Shown: positions 55,861-64,000, counted from the stretch's first letter. The stretch is DNA of 64,000 nt from a bacterium (GCA_021323635.1 JAJPKQ010000004.1:186001-250000); one strand, 5' to 3'. A program made the numbers and translations. The notes: generated by a model not told the origin, from the letters alone.

Positions 55861-57201
55861 ATGACAACGATCGCAGCGCAGCCGCACAGCGGCGAGGCCG
55901 TTGACGCGGGTCGTCGGGAGACGCTCACGGTCATCGACAATCGCACCGGCAAGAGCTATGAGCTGCCGATCAGCGAAGGGACGATCCGCGGTCTCGACCT
56001 GCGCCAGATCAAGCGCGAGGAGGAGGACTTCGGGCTGATGGCCTACGACCCAGGCTACGCAAACGTCGCAGCGTGCAAGTCCGCGATCACCTATCTGGAC
56101 GGAGACCGGGGCATCCTCCAGTACCGGGGCTATCCGATCGAGCAGCTTGCCGAGCGCTCGACCTTTCTGGAGGTTGCCTATCTGCTGATCCACGGCGAGC
56201 TGCCCGGGCGAGCTGAGCTGGAGGCCTGGTCGCACGAGGTCACGATCCACACCTTCGTGCATGAGAACGTGAAGGGGTTCATGCAGGGCTTCCGCCACGA
56301 CGCGCACCCGATGGGCATGCTGCTCGGCGCGGTGGGCGCCCTCTCGACCTTCTACCCGGACGCCAAGGCGATCGACGATCCGGAGGTCCGCTATCTGCAG
56401 ACGATCCGCCTGATCGCGAAGATGCCCACGCTTGCGGCCTTCGCCTTCCGCCACTCACGCGGCCAGCCCTACGTCTACCCCGACAACGAGCTCTCCTACC
56501 CGGGCAACTTCCTCTCGATGATGTACAAGATGAGCGAGCTGCGCTACGAGCCCGACCCACGTCTGGAACGGGCCCTGGACGTGCTCTTCATCCTCCATGC
56601 CGACCACGAGCAGAACTGCTCAACCAGCGCGGTGCGCGGCGTGGGCTCCTCGCGCGTGGATCCCTACTCGGCGATCGCAGGCGGCATCGCGGCGCTCTAC
56701 GGCCCCCTGCACGGCGGCGCCAACGAGGCCGTGCTGCGGATGCTCGCGCGCATCGAGCGCAAGGAGAACATCCCCGACTTCCTCAAGGGCGTGGAGGAGG
56801 GCAAGGAGCGCCTGATGGGATTCGGGCATCGCGTCTACAGGAACTACGACCCGCGCGCCAAGATCATCAAGCGCGCGGCTGAAGACGTCTTCGAGGTCAC
56901 GGGCGCGCGCAACCCCCGGCTCGACATCGCGCTCGAGCTCGAGCGCATCGCGCTGGAGGACGAGTACTTCATCTCGCGCAAGCTCTACCCGAACGTGGAC
57001 TTCTACTCGGGGCTGATCTACGAGTCGCTCGGCCTGCCGGTGGAGATGTTCCCGGTGATGTTCGCGATCGGCCGCACCGCGGGCTGGGTCGCCAACTGGC
57101 TCGAGCAGGTCGGCGACCACGAGCAGCGCATCGCCCGCCCGCGCCAGATCTACACGGGCGCGCGCGACCGCGACTACGTCCCGATCGAGGAGCGGCCGTA
57201 G
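55861..57201 (+). CDS. gltA: Citrate synthase
   Basis: Condenses acetyl-CoA with oxaloacetate at the entry of the TCA cycle. The 446 residues contain the type II features: DGDRGILQYRGYPIEQLAE, the catalytic-His regions HADHEQNCSTSAVR and GPLHGGANEAVLRML, MGFGHRVYRNYDPRA, and VDFYSGLIYESLGLP with the active-site Asp. AAAGGAG lies 8 nt before ATG 55861, so I prefer it to the track's GTG 55855, which is only 2 nt from that site. AT-rich elements at 55797 (TATAAG) and 55815 (GATAAT) are candidate -10 boxes for a leader of 40-50 nt. Confidence 0.96.
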   Translation: MTTIAAQPHSGEAVDAGRRETLTVIDNRTGKSYELPISEGTIRGLDLRQIKREEEDFGLMAYDPGYANVAACKSAITYLDGDRGILQYRGYPIEQLAERSTFLEVAYLLIHGELPGRAELEAWSHEVTIHTFVHENVKGFMQGFRHDAHPMGMLLGAVGALSTFYPDAKAIDDPEVRYLQTIRLIAKMPTLAAFAFRHSRGQPYVYPDNELSYPGNFLSMMYKMSELRYEPDPRLERALDVLFILHADHEQNCSTSAVRGVGSSRVDPYSAIAGGIAALYGPLHGGANEAVLRMLARIERKENIPDFLKGVEEGKERLMGFGHRVYRNYDPRAKIIKRAAEDVFEVTGARNPRLDIALELERIALEDEYFISRKLYPNVDFYSGLIYESLGLPVEMFPVMFAIGRTAGWVANWLEQVGDHEQRIARPRQIYTGARDRDYVPIEERP

Positions 57202-57215
57202 GGTGCGCCGCAGAC

Positions 57216-57244
57216 GGCGCCAGCGGCCTGCTGTCGCTGGCGCC
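57216..57244. terminator. Bidirectional hairpin between gltA and dodecin genes
   Basis: GGCGCCAGCG and CGCTGGCGCC make a perfect 10-bp stem with a 9-nt loop between convergent stops. Confidence 0.7.
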
Positions 57245-57270
57245 CACCCCAGCGGGTACGGTGCGCGCGA

Positions 57271-57471
57271 CTACTCGAGCACGAAGCTGATCTTGAGCGT
57301 GGTGCGGTACTCGACGATCTGGGCACCCTCGACCTTGACGGTCTGCTGAGCGACCCACGCGCCCTTGATGCCGCGCAGGGTCTGGCTGGCCTTGGCGATC
57401 CCCTGGCGGATCGCGTCCTCGAAGCTCTCACTGGAGGATGAGGTGATCTCGGTGACCTTTGCTACTGCCAT
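57271..57471 (-). CDS. Dodecin, flavin-binding protein
   Basis: 66 residues that form the dodecameric flavin-storage protein family. The sequence MAVAKVTEITSSSSESFEDAIRQGIAKASQTLRGIKGAWVAQQTVKVEGAQIVEYRTTLKISFVLE has the dodecin beta-alpha-beta-beta pattern, with the flavin-stacking Trp in the 'GAWV' strand and a Gln after it. The ORF track runs through an upstream extension; ATG 57471 has CGAGGAG just before it. It probably buffers riboflavin/FMN in the cytoplasm. Confidence 0.9.
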   Translation of the reverse strand: MAVAKVTEITSSSSESFEDAIRQGIAKASQTLRGIKGAWVAQQTVKVEGAQIVEYRTTLKISFVLE

Positions 57472-57565
57472 GGCTCCTCGCTTTCGCTCGTGTTTGGAAG
57501 CCTGAATTCTCGGCGCACAGGAGCGCGCCGCCATCGGCGCGAGGCACGGTGTGCAATCGGGTCTA

Positions 57566-58351
57566 CTACGGATGAGAGATCCCTCGCCGCGGGCTACTGT
57601 CGCCGATCCCCACGCCGAGCGCATCAAGCGCCCACAGCGCGCGCGCCCGATCGCCGGGGAGCGGATCGGCCAGACGCAGGCGCACGCCGTTCTCGGCCAG
57701 CCAGCGGCGCTCGGCCCGCCAGCCAGGGCGCACCGACTCAACCAGCGCCCAGAAGCGCGGGGAGTGGTCGTGGACTGCCAGGTGGCAGACCTCGTGATGG
57801 ACGACATATTCGAGAATCCGCTCGGGGGCCAGCAGCAGCCGCCAGTTGAAGCTCATCGCCCCCTCGCGCGAGCAGGAGGCCCAGCGCGAGCGCTGGGAGC
57901 GGATCGAGAGCCCGGTATAGGAGAGGCCGAGGCGGGCGCACGCGCGCTCCAGCCGCGGCGCGATCTCCGCCCGCGCCGCACGCCGGTAGCAGCGCTCGAC
58001 CGCCGCGCGCGCGCCCTCGGCGGGCACCAGCAGCAGCGCGCGGTCGCGGTCGATCCTGGCAACACGCCGCCCCTCCTGCGCGACGATCTCCAGACGTCGA
58101 TCCAGCAAGGGCAGCGTTCCATCGGCGCCGGGCAGCTGAGCGCTGAGGCGTCTGGCCGCCGCGACGCGCGGCGCGATCCAGTGCGCGAGCTCCGCCACCG
58201 CCTGGGCCCCCGCGCGCGCGGGGGCGCGGCTGGGGAGCGTCACGACCACCTCGCCATCTGGGAGCACGCGAACGCTCACCCGCCGCGCCCGGGCGGAGCG
58301 CCTGATCGTGTAGCTGCCGATCGCCGCGCGCAGCTGCCTTGCCTGGCCCAT
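57566..58351 (-). CDS. YgjP-like (DUF45/WLM) metallopeptidase-fold protein
   Basis: 261 residues. The C-terminal half has the zinc motif YVVHHEVCHLAVHDHSPRFW (HExxH plus a third His), preceded by SQRSRWASCSREGAMSFNWRLLLAP, the hallmark of the YgjP/SprT-like family. The N-terminal half is a beta-rich domain (RRVSVRVLPDGEVVVTLPS). Substrate unknown. The promoter TAGCCT includes the stop codon of metF upstream. A second TAG follows the first stop directly. Confidence 0.85.
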   Translation of the reverse strand: MGQARQLRAAIGSYTIRRSARARRVSVRVLPDGEVVVTLPSRAPARAGAQAVAELAHWIAPRVAAARRLSAQLPGADGTLPLLDRRLEIVAQEGRRVARIDRDRALLLVPAEGARAAVERCYRRAARAEIAPRLERACARLGLSYTGLSIRSQRSRWASCSREGAMSFNWRLLLAPERILEYVVHHEVCHLAVHDHSPRFWALVESVRPGWRAERRWLAENGVRLRLADPLPGDRARALWALDALGVGIGDSSPRRGISHP

Positions 58352-58358
58352 CGGCCGT

Positions 58359-58364
58359 AGGCTA
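58359..58364 (-). promoter_or_regulatory. -10 box (TAGCCT) overlapping the metF stop codon
   Basis: The TAG of the -10 box is the stop codon of metF; it ends 7 nt before the ATG of the YgjP-like gene. Confidence 0.5.
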
Positions 58365-59345
58365 CGCCAGCGCGCGGTCGCCGATCCGCGCCTGCCCGCA
58401 GCCGCCCTCGCTCAGGCCTCCGGCGGGCGTCTGCCCCCCGGCAGCGCCTGCCTGCTCCCAGGGGCGTGCGAGCTTCAGCGCGCTCAGGATCGCGCGCGTG
58501 GCGGGAGAGCGGTTGAGCGTGTAGAAGTGGATCCCCGGCGCGCCTGCGGCAAGCAGCTGTGCGCACTGCAGCGTGGCGTATGCGACGCCGAAGTCAAGCA
58601 CGGCCTCGGGCTGCTCGGCGCGCGCCTGCAGCTCGCGGTGAAGCTCCTCGGGTATGCGCGCGCCGCAGAGCGCGGCCATGCGCTCGATCTGACCCACCTG
58701 GGTGATCGGCATCACGCCCGGGATGATCGGCACGGTGATGCCCGCAGCGCGGGCGCGCGCCAGAAAGTCGAAGTAGGCCGCGTTGTCGAAGAAGAGCTGG
58801 GTGATCAGAAACTCCGCGCCGGCCGCCACCTTCTCGGCCAGGTGCGCGATGTCCGCCTCTGCGCTCTCCGCGTCGATGTGGGTCTCTGGAAAGCAGGCCG
58901 CACCGACCGCGAAGGCGTACTCCGAGCGCGCCAGCGCAACCAGCTCGCTGGCGTGCTCAAGGCCGCCTGGGACGGGCACAAAGCGCCCCTGCCCGCCCGG
59001 CGGGTCACCGCGCAGGGCAAGCACGTTCTCGATCCCTGTGCGCGCCATTTCCTCCAGCACGGCGCGCAGCTCCTCGACGGTCGCTCCCACGCAGGTCAGA
59101 TGCGCCATCGCCTCCAGGCCGTGCTCGCGCTTGATCTGGCTGACGATCGCAAGCGTGCGCTCGCGCGTGCTGCCGCCCGCTCCATACGTGACCGAGACGA
59201 AGGCCGGCGCCAACGGCACGAGCGCCGCGAGCGCCTCCCTCAGATTCTGCTCGCCGGCCTCGGTCTTGGGGGGAAAGAACTCGAAGGAGAAGGCCGGCGG
59301 GCCGCCCGACCGCGCACGCTCTGCGAGCAGCTCGCTGATCCGCAT
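58362..59345 (-). CDS. metF: Methylenetetrahydrofolate reductase
   Basis: Makes 5-methyl-THF for methionine synthesis, using FAD and NAD(P)H. The 327 residues begin with FSFEFFPPKT, then FVSVTYGAGGSTRERTLAIV, AHLTCVG, NVLALRGDPP, and AEFLITQLFFDNAAYFDFL, all in the expected order of the barrel. A 30-residue Gly/Ala tail follows. Upstream are two short dyads, GTCTC-AA-GAGAC and ACACG-AC-CGTGT, which might be operator sites. TAGTCT lies 9 nt before the ATG. Confidence 0.95.
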   Translation of the reverse strand: MRISELLAERARSGGPPAFSFEFFPPKTEAGEQNLREALAALVPLAPAFVSVTYGAGGSTRERTLAIVSQIKREHGLEAMAHLTCVGATVEELRAVLEEMARTGIENVLALRGDPPGGQGRFVPVPGGLEHASELVALARSEYAFAVGAACFPETHIDAESAEADIAHLAEKVAAGAEFLITQLFFDNAAYFDFLARARAAGITVPIIPGVMPITQVGQIERMAALCGARIPEELHRELQARAEQPEAVLDFGVAYATLQCAQLLAAGAPGIHFYTLNRSPATRAILSALKLARPWEQAGAAGGQTPAGGLSEGGCGQARIGDRALA

Positions 59346-59371
59346 CGTCTCAAGAGACTAACACGACCGTG

Positions 59372-60442
59372 TCAAGGTTCGGCGAGCGGACCGCCGCCTG
59401 CCCGCGCCCGCCAGCGATCCGGGTCGCTGCCGACCTGCTCGATGGCGCCGAGCTGCTGCAGGTGGGCCAGATAGCAGAGGACCTTCGAGAGCAGCCAGTG
59501 GGCGTTCAGCTCCGAGAGCCCCTGCCCGTAGATGCGAGGGACGATCTCATACGCGGAGAGCGCCTCGTCGGCGATCGCCGCCTGCAGCGCTGCCAGCCGC
59601 TCGTGCACCAGCTCCCGCGAGGCGCGAATGTGGGCGCCGACATCGCTGAAGGTGCGCCCGTGGCCGGCCAGGCACAGGCGCGCATCGAGCGCCTGCACGC
59701 GGTCGAGCGAGGAGAGGTATTCGCCCACGGGGTCCGGCGTGTAGCCGTAGTCGAAGTAGAGCGAGACGCGCCCCAGCACGTGGTCGCCGGAGATCAACAG
59801 CCGATGCTCAGGCTGATGCAGACAGACATGCGAGGGCGCATGGCCCGGCGTCTCATAGGTGACGAAGGCGCCGAGGTCGGTCTCGATCTCCGTTCCCTCA
59901 CGCAGCGGCCGATCCGGCTCGGGAACGGGGAACACGTCGAAGCGCTCGGCGCGGCGCTGCTCCGCATAGCGGCGCAGCGCCGACTCGGGCACGCCGCTCT
60001 GGCGGGCGACCTCCAGCTGGCGGTCGAGCAGCGCCTGGGGGTCGGCGAGCATGCGCCGCAGATGCTCGTGTCTCTCGTGCATCAGCATCTCGCACCCGGT
60101 CGCTTCGATGATCGCCCCGGCCGCGCCGCAGTGATCGAGATGCGCGTGGGTGCAGACGATCAGGCGCACTTCCGAGAGCGCGAGGCCGCACATCGCAAGC
60201 GCCCGCTCAAGCTCGGCAAGCGAGCGCTCCGCGTACATCCCCGTGTCGAACAGGATCAGCCCGCCGGCGCCGCGCACCGCCCAGGCGTTGCAGTGTGGCA
60301 CGCCCGGGAAGGGCAGGGGCAGCCGCAGCCGGTAGACGCCCGGCTGCACCCGTTCGCCGCGGCCGCGCTCAGCGCGTGCGCGCATCCGGTTGGCGGCGGG
60401 CTCGTGCGCCCGGCCGCGTGCGCTCTGCTGCTTGCTGCTCAC
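59372..60442 (-). CDS. MBL-fold metallo-hydrolase (LACTB2/glyoxalase II-like)
   Basis: 356 residues. Metal ligands are visible in CTHAHLDHCG (HxHxDH), the distal TPGHAPSHVCL His, GDHVLG Asp and CLAGHGRTF His. The C-terminal 90 residues form the helical domain seen in LACTB2-like hydrolases (REL VHERLAALQAAIADEALSAYEIV). Substrate unknown: a thioester, lactone or nucleic acid are all possible. GTG start 8 nt after TACGCT; divergent from pyk. Its stop lies 26 bp from metF on the same strand. Confidence 0.85.
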   Translation of the reverse strand: MSSKQQSARGRAHEPAANRMRARAERGRGERVQPGVYRLRLPLPFPGVPHCNAWAVRGAGGLILFDTGMYAERSLAELERALAMCGLALSEVRLIVCTHAHLDHCGAAGAIIEATGCEMLMHERHEHLRRMLADPQALLDRQLEVARQSGVPESALRRYAEQRRAERFDVFPVPEPDRPLREGTEIETDLGAFVTYETPGHAPSHVCLHQPEHRLLISGDHVLGRVSLYFDYGYTPDPVGEYLSSLDRVQALDARLCLAGHGRTFSDVGAHIRASRELVHERLAALQAAIADEALSAYEIVPRIYGQGLSELNAHWLLSKVLCYLAHLQQLGAIEQVGSDPDRWRARAGGGPLAEP

Positions 60443-60450
60443 GGTCGCTG

Positions 60451-60456
60451 AGCGTA
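60451..60456 (-). promoter_or_regulatory. -10 box (TACGCT) of the MBL-fold gene, leaderless type
   Basis: TACGCT ends 8 nt before GTG 60442 on the minus strand. Confidence 0.45.
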
Positions 60457-60485
60457 GCGCCTCCGCGGACCACTGCAGCGCCCGC

Positions 60486-60491
60486 TACCTT
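60486..60491 (+). promoter_or_regulatory. -10 box (TACCTT) of pyk, leaderless type
   Basis: TACCTT ends 7 nt before ATG 60499, the start that matches the pyruvate kinase family. Confidence 0.55.
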
Positions 60492-60498
60492 CTGTGCG

Positions 60499-61908
60499 AT
60501 GCGCCGCACGAAGATAGTCGCAACGATCGGCCCCGCCTCGCGCGACCCCCAGGTGCTGCGCCGGATGATCGAGGCGGGCATGGATGTGGCCCGTATCAAC
60601 TACTCGCACGGCACGCTCTCCGACCATGAACAGACCGCTCAGCGCATCCGCGACGCCGCCGGCGCGGTCGGACACCCGGTGGCGATCCTGCAGGACCTGC
60701 CGGGCCCCAAGCTCCGCATCGGGCCGCTCGCCGAGGACGTGCTCGAGCTCAAGGCCGGCGACCGCATCACCTTCGCCTGCGGCGACCACGACTTTGCGGG
60801 CAGCGCTGCCCGCATGTCGATCTCCTGGGGCGGGCTGGTCGACGACCTGGAGGAGGGCTCCGTCTTCTACATGGCCGACGGGGCGGTGCGCCTGCGCGTC
60901 ACGGCGGTGCGCGCGACCGCCGGGGAGATCGACGCGGAGGTCGAGGTGGGAGGCTCTGTGGCCTCGCGCAGCGGCGTCAACATCCCCGGCCCGATCGACA
61001 CGCTCCCCGCCGTCCCCGAGGAGGATCTGGCAAAGCTTCGCCACGGCGAATCGATCGGCGTGGACATGGTCGCCCTCTCCTTCGTCAATCGGCCCGAGGA
61101 CGTCGAGCTCGTGCGTCGCCACACGCGCCTGCCGCTGATCGCCAAGATGGAGCGCCCGGAAGCGGTCGCGCGCGCTGAGGAGATCCTGCGCGTCGCCGAC
61201 TGCGTGATGGTCGCGCGCGGCGACCTCGGCATCGAGCTGCCGATCGAGCGCGTTCCGATCGTCCAAAAGCAGCTCCTGCGCCTGGCCGGCGAGCGCGCGC
61301 GCCCCTCGATCACCGCTACCCAGATGCTTGACTCGATGGTCACCTCCTCGCGCCCCACGCGCGCGGAGGTCGCCGATGTCGCCAATGCGATCCTGGACGG
61401 CACCGACGCGGTGATGCTCTCGCAGGAGACCGCGATCGGCGCCTACCCGGTCGAGGCGGTCGCGATGATGGCGGCGGTCGCCGAGCAGACCGAGCAGATC
61501 GCAAGCTATGAGCACTGGAACCAGCATCGCGTTCGACGCACCACCCGCGACCCCGCCTACACGGTCGCCCATTCCGCCTGCGTGGCGGCGCGCGAGCTGG
61601 GGCTGGCGGCGATCGTGGTGCCGACGCTCTCCGGGCGCTCAGCGCGCCTGGTCTCCGCACATCGCCCGACCGTCCCGATCTATGCGCTCTCACCCGGGCG
61701 CGAGACGGTGCGCCGCTGCATGCTGATGTGGGGCGTCCAGCCGGCGCCGATGCGCCGCCACGAGACCACCGAGGGCCTGATCGCGGAGGCCGCCAGGCGG
61801 GTGCTTGAGCTGGGCTGGTGCGAGCGCGGCCAGCGCGTCGGGATCACCGCCGGCCTTCCCTCCGGCCGCCCGGGCACCACCAGCCTGCTGCAGATCCAGG
61901 TGCTCTAG
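60499..61908 (+). CDS. pyk: Pyruvate kinase
   Basis: Last step of glycolysis, PEP plus ADP to pyruvate plus ATP. The 469 residues begin RRTKIVATIGPASRDPQVLRRMIEAGMDVARINYSHG, with LPGPKLRIG, LIAKMERPEAVARAEEIL (catalytic Lys), MVARGDLGIELP, and TATQMLDSMVTSSRPTRAEVADVANAILDGTDAVMLSQETAIG. The C-terminal allosteric-type domain is complete. ATG 60499 replaces the track's start at 60295, which would lie inside the divergent gene. Confidence 0.96.
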   Translation: MRRTKIVATIGPASRDPQVLRRMIEAGMDVARINYSHGTLSDHEQTAQRIRDAAGAVGHPVAILQDLPGPKLRIGPLAEDVLELKAGDRITFACGDHDFAGSAARMSISWGGLVDDLEEGSVFYMADGAVRLRVTAVRATAGEIDAEVEVGGSVASRSGVNIPGPIDTLPAVPEEDLAKLRHGESIGVDMVALSFVNRPEDVELVRRHTRLPLIAKMERPEAVARAEEILRVADCVMVARGDLGIELPIERVPIVQKQLLRLAGERARPSITATQMLDSMVTSSRPTRAEVADVANAILDGTDAVMLSQETAIGAYPVEAVAMMAAVAEQTEQIASYEHWNQHRVRRTTRDPAYTVAHSACVAARELGLAAIVVPTLSGRSARLVSAHRPTVPIYALSPGRETVRRCMLMWGVQPAPMRRHETTEGLIAEAARRVLELGWCERGQRVGITAGLPSGRPGTTSLLQIQVL

Positions 61909-61940
61909 CTGCCGCGCGGGCGCTGCCCCGCAGCCGCCGC

Positions 61941-63383
61941 TCAGGCGCCGCTGCCGCGCAGCTCAAAGGCCTGAGCGCCAAAGTGCAGAGCCTCCAGCCG
62001 CCCCAGCTCGGTTACCGGGGGCTCGCCATAGATCCACTCGCGGGCAATCCGATGCCAGTTGGCGCGCGGGCGCAGCTGGGCGAGCACCGCCAGCGTCAGC
62101 ATCTCCATCCGCCTGCCGAAGATGTGCTCAGGGCGCATCGTCTGGTGGCGCATCTCTCCGAAGTAGCTCGAGCGCGGGTCGGCGCTCTCGATCATCACTT
62201 CGGTCGCCACCGCAGGCGTCAGCTGCACCTCTTCGTCGGCGACCGTGTACCACCAGGTGCCGTTGGCGATGAACTCCAGCAGACGCCCCGGGTCGACCTG
62301 GTCTGGCTCGGGCAGAAAGCCGCCCTTGGCAAGCAGCGCGTGCAGCGCCTTGGCGTCGCGCTCGATCACCGCGCGCTGAGCGGCCAGCTCGAGCTCGATC
62401 GCCGCGGCATCGATGCGCTTGAAGAGCCCGAAGTCAAGGAAGGCGAGGCGCTCGACTGCGCGATCGCCCCCGCCTGCGCCGCTCTCATCGAGCAGCATGA
62501 AGTTGCCCGGGTGCGGATCGCCTGAGAACTGGTGCAGTCGGTACATGCAGCCCAGATAGAAGCGGAAGATCATCTCGCCGATGCGGTCGCGCTCGGCCTG
62601 GGGCAGATCCTTCAGCTCCTCGAAGCGCCGCCCGCGCACAAGCTCGGTCACAAGCACGCGCTCGCGCGAGAGGCTCGTGACCACGGCGGGGATGTAGACG
62701 AACGGATGACCCGCGAAGATGCGCCCGAGCGCGCGCTGGTTCTGGGCCTCCAGCTCATAGTCGAGCTCCTCGCTGATGCGGCTGCGCACCTCTGCGGCAA
62801 GCGCGCGCGCATCGAGTCGGGGGGTGAGCGCCTTCAGCAGGCGCATGATCACCTCGAGGTTCTGGAGGTCCGCACGCACCGCCGCCGCGACGCCCGGGTA
62901 CTGGACCTTGACGGCCACCTCACGCCCGTCGGAGCGCAGCTGCGCGCGATATACCTGGCCGATCGACGCCGCCGCGATCGGCTCCTCGTCGAGCTCCGCG
63001 AAGATCGCGCTCAGCGGCTCCTCAAGCTCCTCCTCGATTACACGGCGCATCTGTCGGAAGGGAACCGTGGGGGCGGCGTCGCGCAGCTTGGCGAGCTCGC
63101 GCTGGAACTCCTCGCGGTACTCCTCGGGCACCAGCCCGACGTCGAGGAACGACATCACCTGCCCGATCTTCATCGCCGCCCCCTTCATGCGCCCGAGCGC
63201 TGCGACGATCTGCCTGGCGGTCTCGATCTGGCGGCGTGCGAGCGCCGCCTCAGCGGCCTCCTCGCTGCGCGCTACGTTTGCCGCACGCGTCCCCAGCTGC
63301 TTGACCGCCTCGCCCGCGGCAAGGCGGCCGACGGTCGCAGTGCGGCGCACACGGGAGGTGGGTATCTTCTCGCCGCGCGCCAC
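61941..63383 (-). CDS. ABC1/UbiB-family atypical kinase
   Basis: 480 residues. Family marks are KGAAMKIGQVMSFLD (the KxGQ segment unique to ABC1 kinases), PIAAASIGQVYRAQL (Ala-rich loop), VAVKVQYPG (nucleotide-binding Lys), SGDPHPGNFMLLD (catalytic loop) and LAFLDFGLFKRID (DFG). Members support quinone biosynthesis or lipid metabolism; in an actinobacterium with menaquinone the exact role is open. GTG start lies 6 nt after TAGAAT, whose TAG is the stop codon of the upstream hydrolase. Confidence 0.9.
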   Translation of the reverse strand: MARGEKIPTSRVRRTATVGRLAAGEAVKQLGTRAANVARSEEAAEAALARRQIETARQIVAALGRMKGAAMKIGQVMSFLDVGLVPEEYREEFQRELAKLRDAAPTVPFRQMRRVIEEELEEPLSAIFAELDEEPIAAASIGQVYRAQLRSDGREVAVKVQYPGVAAAVRADLQNLEVIMRLLKALTPRLDARALAAEVRSRISEELDYELEAQNQRALGRIFAGHPFVYIPAVVTSLSRERVLVTELVRGRRFEELKDLPQAERDRIGEMIFRFYLGCMYRLHQFSGDPHPGNFMLLDESGAGGGDRAVERLAFLDFGLFKRIDAAAIELELAAQRAVIERDAKALHALLAKGGFLPEPDQVDPGRLLEFIANGTWWYTVADEEVQLTPAVATEVMIESADPRSSYFGEMRHQTMRPEHIFGRRMEMLTLAVLAQLRPRANWHRIAREWIYGEPPVTELGRLEALHFGAQAFELRGSGA

Positions 63384-63389
63384 ACCTGG

Positions 63390-63395
63390 ATTCTA
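63390..63395 (-). promoter_or_regulatory. -10 box (TAGAAT) overlapping the upstream stop codon
   Basis: The box ends 6 nt before the ABC1 kinase GTG, and its first three bases are the stop codon of the MBL-fold gene. Confidence 0.5.
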
Positions 63396-64000
63396 GGCGT
63401 GCCGGGCGCCCGGGCGCGCCTGATGAGCCTCCACCTGCGAGCCGGGCAGGATGTCGTCGGCGCCATCCTCCCAGCGCACCCACGCCTTGTGGCCCCCGTC
63501 GTAGTCGTCCGCGAGCAGGATCAGCGTCGCCGAGCGCCCAAGCGCCCTGCAGGGTCGCGGCTGCTCCTCCTCGAGCCCCCGCCAGGCGCGGATGAAGGGG
63601 TTGCGATCCCACTCTTGCGCGACGGTCGTGGCATCGGCGTGGCCGGGATAGATGACGGTCTGCGGGTCGAGCCCCATCAGCACCTCCATGATCGAGCGCT
63701 TGAGCTCTGCAAAGGTCGTGTGGCCGGGTGCGTGCACGCCGCCGACCGAGCCGCGGAAGAGCGTGTCGCCCGTGAACAGCGCCGCGGGCCCGCCCGCGTC
63801 GGTGTCGCGCACCAGAAAGGAGAGCATGCCCGCGGTGTGGCCGGGCGTGGGCAGGGCCTCAACCGCGAGCGCCCCCACCTGAAGCGCGGCGCCGGGCTCG
63901 AGCACGCCGCTGACCGGCACGCCCGCATCGAGCATCCCGCGCTCCTTCTCGCCGATCAGCACGGAGAGCTGCGGCCAGCGCTCGAGCAGGGCGCCGACCT
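63393..64000 (-). CDS. MBL-fold hydrolase, glyoxalase II-like (5' end outside the window)
   Basis: The frame stays open to the window edge (VGALLERWPQLSVLIGEKE before the track's start), so the N-terminal HxHxDH half is missing. The visible 201 residues include LPTPGHTAGMLSFLV and FTGDTLFRGSVG, the last metal ligands of the fold, and TVIYPGHADATTVAQEWDRNPF, as in glyoxalase II-like hydrolases. A 50-residue C-terminal extension (LILLADDYDGGHKAWVRWEDGADD) follows. Substrate unknown. Confidence 0.85.
   Translation of the reverse strand, partial: VGALLERWPQLSVLIGEKERGMLDAGVPVSGVLEPGAALQVGALAVEALPTPGHTAGMLSFLVRDTDAGGPAALFTGDTLFRGSVGGVHAPGHTTFAELKRSIMEVLMGLDPQTVIYPGHADATTVAQEWDRNPFIRAWRGLEEEQPRPCRALGRSATLILLADDYDGGHKAWVRWEDGADDILPGSQVEAHQARPGARHA

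Noticed and set aside
59346-59378. TTGACA as a -35 box for metF
   Set aside because: It is only 9 bp from the TAGTCT candidate -10, not about 17, and contains the TGA stop of the upstream gene.

Overview
The window is a GC-rich, densely packed piece of a bacterial chromosome. The most likely source is an actinobacterium of the Thermoleophilia/Solirubrobacterales type. That placement is an inference from the large secreted 'LPPGL...' proteins, a complete nuo operon with a fused NuoEF, ThyX, a PadR regulator and a split cytochrome b; no rRNA marker is present. I saw no tRNA, rRNA, CRISPR array, insertion sequence or prophage. Gaps between genes are always under 300 bp.

Layout. 1-4163: end of an oxidoreductase, then lysC, recR and dnaX on the minus strand. 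4326-6634: a multi-membrane glycosyltransferase-like protein and a small lipoprotein. 6843-13502: two tandem paralogous secreted proteins of 1091 and 1035 residues, each followed by a GC-rich hairpin. 13608-15899 (minus): serS, a lipoprotein cytochrome c and a small membrane protein. 16001-31082: nuoA-nuoN, 13 ORFs with nuoE and nuoF fused, encoding all of complex I. 31116-33464: a CrtI/retinol-saturase-like FAD oxidoreductase divergent from a PadR regulator, with a likely shared operator. 33480-36133: pepF (M3 peptidase) divergent from thyX. 36231-38044: a cytochrome b N-terminal subunit and an unusual partner. 38088-40358: a secreted Ig-like-domain protein. 40363-44259: acs with a membrane protein, two tiny proteins and a Bcp peroxiredoxin. 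44297-45947: a Schlafen/AlbA_2-type regulator bracketed by direct repeats built from CTTGCAAG iterons. 45976-48830: two tandem secreted glycosidase-like paralogues. 49026-54014: an APH-type kinase plus HAD pair, an aldehyde dehydrogenase and a DEAD-box helicase. 54086-64000: PfkB kinase, dcd, gltA, dodecin, a YgjP-like metalloprotease, metF, two MBL-fold hydrolases, pyk and an ABC1 kinase.

How the genes work together. Complex I, the cytochrome b pair and the cytochrome c form part of an aerobic respiratory chain. gltA, pyk and acs feed central carbon metabolism. lysC, metF, thyX and dcd serve amino-acid, C1 and nucleotide supply. dnaX and recR serve replication and repair.

The strongest genome-scale pattern is promoter architecture. 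About eighteen genes have a TANNNT-like -10 box ending 6-10 nt before the start codon with no Shine-Dalgarno, as expected for leaderless mRNAs. I used this to choose several starts. A second pattern is a split in glutamate codon choice: GAA dominates in exported proteins and GAG in cytoplasmic ones. The most system-like locus is the AlbA_2 regulator with its 10-bp-phased palindromic iterons.
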